Of a DNA stretch of 64,000 bases, positions 59,518-64,000 are shown one piece after another. The position numbers and the translations under genes were made by a program. Origin of the DNA: Adiantum capillus-veneris. Its lineage: Eukaryota; Streptophyta; Polypodiopsida; Polypodiales; Pteridaceae. Under the pieces are notes generated by a model, which was not told the origin of the DNA, ran no database searches, and worked only from the letters and a program-made list of their open reading frames with translations. Position 1 is the stretch's first letter. Each line of letters starts with the position of its first letter. The stretch is taken from NCBI GenBank assembly GCA_014529385.2, contig CM043954.1:98910747-98974746 (forward strand). The letters run 5' to 3'.

Positions 59518-60639
59518 ATGGACAACCTAGCCATGCAACAATCTATTTTGGAAAGCATTGCATCCACCTTGCAAAAGGTGCAACATCAAATGCAGGAGCT
59601 ACATGCAAAATAGAAAGAAGAGCAATCACACTTGCCAAGTCTAGTAGTGCAAGAGCTTCAACCCGCATCCCATTCCCAAGAGCTTCAACCCCCAGTGCAA
59701 GAACGCCATAAAACCACTATATGCCAAAATCCACCCATGATTTTGGTTAGTCCAAGGGGCCAAGTAGAGAAACCACACTTTCCAAGTTCAGTAGTGCAAG
59801 AGCCTCAATCACCAGTCCAAGAAGCCAATGCATTAAAAAATATTCCTGTGGTTTCAACTAGTTCACCACAACAAAGGAAGGAGCCCGAGAACAACTTACC
59901 TGAAAAGTATGATGGGATAGGACCGAATTTAAGAGGCTTTTTCCAACAAGCGGAGCTGTTTATATGCATGCAACCAAAGCTTTATTCGGATGGTGCTTCT
60001 CAAATCAATCTCATTGGCGCACTTCTCTCAACATGCTTTGAAGAAGTAGTTGTTGAAACCAAGCTATGTCAAGGCTATCACCCTTCTTCATTCATTAGGA
60101 AAACAATGGGGAAGCCTTTCTTTGAGGATATTTATAGCTATCATGGACTTCCAAGTGATATTGTTTCAAATCAAGGACCAGAGTTGCTATCAAGCTTTTG
60201 GAAAGACTTGTTCAAGATGCAAGTTGTAAAGATTAACCTCTCTTTATCCAATCATCCACAAAGTGATGGACAAACAAAGGGGGTGGATCAAGTTGTAGGG
60301 AAATATCATCGATGCACAATCAACTATCATCACCTAATGATGGATGTCCACATGAATCATCGAGTGAAGAATCGAACTGCCACATATTTAGCCACACATC
60401 TACAAAGCATTCATAAAGAATTGATAGTAAATATCAGAAGAGCTCAACAAAGGTATAAAGCTAGTGTGGACAAACATCAAATGCAACATCCACTATACGA
60501 GATTAAGGATCGACTATGGCTTCTCCACAGTGATCTTTGTTCATCTCACCCTTTGCAAAAGCTAGATTATCAAAGACTTGGACCATTCAAGATAGTTGGC
60601 CAACTGAATCCAGTCACATATCATATCCAGTTTCCATAG
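59518..60639 (+). pseudogene. Gag-integrase fusion ORF of nested element
   Basis: ATG at 59518 opens MDNLAMQQSILESIASTLQK, meets a single TAG at 59611, then stays open for 335 codons from 59632. The N-terminal part is gag-like: PPVQE repeats, then EKYDGIGPNLRGFFQQAELF and QPKLYSDGASQINLIGALLS. It runs without interruption into an integrase core end and C-terminus (HGLPSDIVSNQGPELLSSFW, NHPQSDGQTKGVDQVVGKY, RLGPFKIVGQLNPVTYHI). Protease, RT, RNase H and the integrase N-terminus are absent, yet the frame is kept across the junction. In the core the usual SDRG Asp is Asn (SNQG) and the expected Glu after DGQT is Lys, so no integrase activity is expected. Confidence 0.85.
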
Positions 60640-60796
60640 TCTATGCGGATTTATGCAATTTTTCATGTTTTAGTACTGGAGTCTTGTCATTGGTCCAAAC
60701 CCCATGAGTACCATCAACAGCCATCCATCAAGATTTCCTCCCATGCCAAGAAGCAAAACCGCTCCTCGTGGAACTCGTCGCTAGAGGAGGGGATAA

Positions 60797-61736
60797 TGTT
60801 ATGGAGGCTTCAGAGTCGGTCTTCTTGAGTTTCCTATAGGAAGTCACTAAGGAGATTCTGGAAAGTCTTGGAAGACCTTGGAAGAAAGTTCTGGAAGACT
60901 CTAGAAGACAACATCATCGCTTACAACATCACCTGCATCACCATTGATGTCATCGCTTGTGTCATCATCTGCATCATCACCTGTGTCATCGCTAGCATCA
61001 TCACTGATGTCCTTACCTATGTCATCATTTGCATCATCGCTGATGTCATCGCCTAATCATCGCATGCATCATCGCTTATGTCATCGTTTGCATCGTCACT
61101 AAAAACTTTAAAAGAATCTAGAAGGATCTAGAAGATTCTAGAAGGTTCTAAAAGTATCAAGGAGATTCTAGAAGTTTCTACAAGCATGGAGAAGATTCCG
61201 AAAGAATCTAGAAGTGTTTAGAAAGCTCTAGAAAGTTGAAGAAGGATCTAGAAGGTTCTAGAAGAATTAGAAGGATCAAGAAGTTTCTAGAATCTTGGAG
61301 AAGATTTCGGAAGAATCTAGAAGTTTCTGGAAAGCTCTAGAAAGTTGAAGAAGGATCCAAAAGGTTCTAGAAGAGCTAGAAGGTTCTAGAAGATTCTAAC
61401 CTCCTCAAAAAGAACCTAGAAAGTCCTAACCTCCTCAAGTAACCTTTTCAAGCACTAATATAAAAAGGGGTCTCGGGCCACAATCCCCTCAGTCTTGCCA
61501 ACACCAGTTGTGAGGCTCCTATGAGGAAATCCCTCTTCTAGTTCTTATGTTCAAGTCTCGTCCTTGCAATCAAGCCTTGCCTTGTACTCGAGTCATGTAA
61601 TCCAAGTCGTGTATCAAGCTTTCTTAATAAAGTATTAAGTCTTATAATCAATATTAAGCTTATCATCCAGTCCAAGTTCTTGTATATTGTGAGTGCTTCC
61701 TCTTGCTCTCTTCTAGCTCTATACGCGCTCATAACA
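60797..61736 (+). mobile_element. 3' LTR (940 bp) of nested element
   Basis: Direct copy of 58573-59498 with the same CATCATC minisatellite, TTCTAGAAG array and TATA (TATAAAAA, 61459-61466). It contains an additional GAAGGTTCTAGAAG stretch near 61366-61382. Confidence 0.93.
61129..61466 (+). promoter_or_regulatory. Heat-shock-element-like array and TATA box in 3' LTR
   Basis: Four-unit GAAnnTTC arrays at 61131-61148 and 61379-61396 and a three-unit array at 61251-61263, plus several TTCTAGAA dimers, upstream of TATA at 61459-61466. This promoter would read outward into the minus-strand LTR sequence beyond 61737. Confidence 0.7.
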
Positions 61737-62589
61737 ATTGCACCCCTCCAAACCTAGCCAATCACAAGCAGGAGGCATTGCAAGCAACAAGGGTAGCCTT
61801 GGGACAAGTGTCCCCCTTTCCCCTTTGAGAGAGAGGACTTGATAAATGCAAAGACAATTAATTAAATTTCCTAAATTATCATTGGACCCCTTGGGTGGCC
61901 AACCAATAGGCTTCAGGCACACCATGAGGGCAACATGAGGAGGAACTTGACAAGTGTCCCCTTTGCTTTTTTTGTACTAGGCATGCCTTGTGTGAGTGTG
62001 TGTGTCTCTCTCATCCCTCCTCATGTAGGGCTCGCCCCCTCCTTGTAGGGATTGGATCTTGACTTTTTGGCACCTCAGGCCACTCAAGCTTACGCCCAGT
62101 TGCCACCACAAGCTTGGCCCTTAAGCACTTCAAGCTTGGGCTGGGTTCTCACCATAAGTACAACCCTAGCATCTCAAGCATGACAAGCATCTCAAGCATC
62201 TCAATCATCAAGCACCTCAAGCATCTCAAGCATCTCAGCCATCAGGAACCTCAAGCACCTGAAGCTTAGGCCGGGTTCCTACCACAATCTTGGGCCGCTG
62301 GGTTCCCACCTCAAGCTCAGCCCTAGCTTACCTAAGGTCAAAGGACTTTTACACTAACTATTGGAGGTCTTCAATGAAGCTAACCCTAAGGTCTTATGCT
62401 CCATTGGTTAGCCTTGCTCTTTGATAGATCATCTCTCATTTGGGCCCCTTTACCATTGGCCTCGTGTTGAGATAAATCTATAAGCACATGTCTATATGTT
62501 AACCCTTGTTCTCATTTATTCTCCCACATTAAATGATCAATTTAATATGAGAAAATCATTTGGGTTGGTTAGATATTATATTTATGACA
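61737..62589 (-). mobile_element. 3' LTR of right-hand gypsy element, proximal part
   Basis: The minus strand begins TGTCATAAATATAATATC at 62589, right after the internal CAAGAGAGGGGTAA. It matches the first half of the intact LTR (AGTGCC-proximal part degenerate, then the reverse complements of CATCCCTCCTCATGTAGGGC and CAACATGAGG). It contains a local expansion of CTCAAGCATCTCAAGCATCT units (about 62160-62300) absent from the other copies. Confidence 0.82.
62160..62300. repeat. CTCAAGCATCT minisatellite in LTR
   Basis: About ten degenerate copies of a 9-11 base unit (CAAGCATCT, CAAGCACCT). The word also appears in flanking GCTTGGGC(C/T)GGGTTCCCACC-like repeats. Confidence 0.75.
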
Positions 62590-64000
62590 TTACCCCTCTC
62601 TTGAAATCATAGTCGTCCTCGACTATGAGGTAGAAGAGATAAAGCCTTAATCATTAGTCAATCTTACTTAGCAGGTAGAGGATCCCTTTTTACCCTACGA
62701 CATCTTTCAAAGATGGATGACTCATTCATTTGGTGCTTGGGAGACATAGTTGCCGCAAGCATGCTGCACTTTAGTCCATTTCATTCTCCCAAAGTATAGT
62801 GACAAATTCTACTTGGTGTTTGAGAGACGTCGTCATCACAAACATGATTCTAAGCATGCATACTATTTTAATTTGTGCACAATTTGAAAAGAGAACTAGT
62901 CTTAAAAACATGGGTCATTTAAAAGAAATTTGTACATTTGCTTACTCTATGTAGCATTGTAAGCATTGACAAGGTTCATACTATCCTTAAGCTGTATTCC
63001 TTGCATCCATCCAACATCTTCAAAATGATGATTTTTGAACTTAATAAGATGCCGTCGGATAATCTTACCATGTCGTAGTACCTTGTCTTCATGCCGAAGG
63101 ATAGCTTCGGGTTGTAGCACCTCTTCTTGGTCTTCAACTTTGGGAGGGTCTTCAATAATTGGTTCACTTGGTGGCTCGCCTTTGTAGGGCTTAAGTAGGC
63201 TCACATGAAAAGAATTTTGTATGAGCCAATGGTTGGGCAACTTGAGTTGGTAGGCCGTCTCATTGATAGGCTTCAAAATTTGGAAAGGACCACAGTATCT
63301 TTTTGCTAGCTTAGCATAATGCTTTTGATTGCGTGTAGGATTTTATGCCCGTTGTTTGCCTTAATTGAGCCTTAGGAAACTTGAGTAAGACCCAATCATT
63401 TGTTTTAAACGTTAAGGCCCTTCTGTGCTTGTCAGCGCAGCTTTTTGCCTTTGTTGAGAGATGGATATAGCCTCCTTAATCTTTTGAAAAAATTCTTGTA
63501 GGTCAAGGCTATACTCATCGGCAACGAAGATCTTCCCATGTACTTTGAGTAGCAAGGGACTTTTAGGTCTTCCCTCAATGATCTCAAAAGGTGCTTTTCC
63601 AGTAGAAGTATGTACAATATTATTGTAGGCATACTCTACAAGTGGTAAGTACTTTTCCATTGTGAGCGTTGATCTACTTCAGTAAGTACATAAGTCTTGA
63701 GTAGATCGAGTATTGTAAGATTGGCTATCTCACTTTGGCCATCCGTTTGTGGATGATAGGCCGAAGAGAAATTCATTTTTTTTCCTAGATTTTTAAAGAG
63801 ACCTTTCCAGAAATTACTGGTCATTCTAGGATCTCTATCTGAAATGATGGGGGGTTTGTAATCACCGAGCGAAAAAAATCGAGCGAAGATAAATCCGAGC
63901 AGATTGATACAAGAGCCACAATGGTGAAAGAAGAAAATTATGCCATGCACATTACATTCACTACCACGAACCTGACACTGAATTGATAAAAAAAGATATT
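62590..64000 (-). pseudogene. Ty3/gypsy pol C-terminal half (integrase, chromodomain-like tail)
   Basis: The minus strand enters from the right edge with integrase: IISDRDPRMTSNFWKGLFKN and HPQTDGQSEIANLTILDLLK (63950-63636). It continues MEKYLPLVEYAYNNIVHTST and GKAPFEIIEGRPKSPLLLK (63660-63412), then a C-terminal piece with [31 protein letters not shown] and a chromodomain-like tail [20 protein letters not shown] (63276-62947). It is close to 17.9-18.1 kb of the plus-strand element (SDKDPRMTTNFWKGLFENLG there). Frame changes near 63660 and 63412-63276 and the divergent N-terminal segment at 63900-63950 show decay. The rest of pol lies outside the window. Confidence 0.88.

Larger units (their letters stand above)
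58573..61736 (+). mobile_element. Nested non-autonomous LTR retrotransposon
   Basis: Two direct LTRs (58573-59498 and 60797-61736) both begin TGT(C/T)ATGGAGGCTTCAGAG and end CGCTCATAACA. They flank a 1.3-kb interior with one gag-integrase ORF. The flanks read ATTGT before and ATTGC after, a near-perfect 5-bp target duplication. Joining the flanks restores a continuous LTR of the host element, so the insertion is later than that LTR. A polypurine tract GAGGAGGGGA (60784-60793) precedes the 3' LTR. I could not match the bases after the 5' LTR to a specific tRNA. Confidence 0.93.

Overview
The window looks like nuclear DNA of a land plant and is dominated by transposable elements. Plant-type families support this: a two-zinc-finger (RING plus PHD) nuclear gene with introns, an X8/CBM43 pseudogene, a malectin-like exon remnant, Ty3/gypsy elements of two lineages, a Ty1/copia element with a UBN2-type gag, a LINE with a DUF4283-like ORF1, and CACTA remnants. 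The very dense long microsatellites (TC/GA, CA/TG, TA, poly-C/G) and the piggyBac-type DNA transposon would suit a large non-flowering plant genome such as a fern. That taxonomic guess is inference only.

Layout. 1-13 kb: mostly non-coding DNA with microsatellites, a possible SINE head, an X8-domain pseudogene (about 9.3-9.7 kb), a malectin-like exon fragment (11.5 kb) and dispersed repeats. 13-20 kb: a 5'-truncated LINE fragment, a TTAA-flanked non-autonomous piggyBac-like element (14332-15680), and a decayed Ty3/gypsy element ending in a complete 3' LTR (18736-20115). 20-24 kb: a candidate CACTA terminus, then a GGTTA-type minisatellite with a higher-order repeat and an embedded LINE fragment, then a gypsy RNase H fragment. 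24-30 kb: a decayed unidentified ORF, a purine-rich minisatellite and a long TC/TA array. 30.8-37.3 kb: a decayed Tat-like gypsy element on the minus strand, a CACTA TNP2-type fragment on the plus strand, and a decayed copia element with PBS and probable LTR.

39.9-43.1 kb holds the only apparently intact host gene: a three-exon, 931-residue RING plus PHD-finger protein on the minus strand. A 6.5 kb LINE (43227-49703) lies about 150 bp upstream of its start codon. It is flanked by a 16-bp target-site duplication and carries an unexplained gene-like ORF in its 5' part.

51.6-55.7 kb is a decayed piggyBac-like transposon with a recognisable DDE transposase. Its terminus matches the end of the 14.3-kb element, so the two form an autonomous/non-autonomous pair. 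55.7-64 kb is a nest of related gypsy LTRs in both orientations. Into one LTR a second LTR retrotransposon (58573-61736) has inserted. That element has lost protease, RT and RNase H, keeps a gag-integrase fusion ORF, and has LTRs packed with heat-shock-element-like motifs just upstream of a TATA box. The right edge cuts into the pol gene of the element that owns the interrupted LTR.
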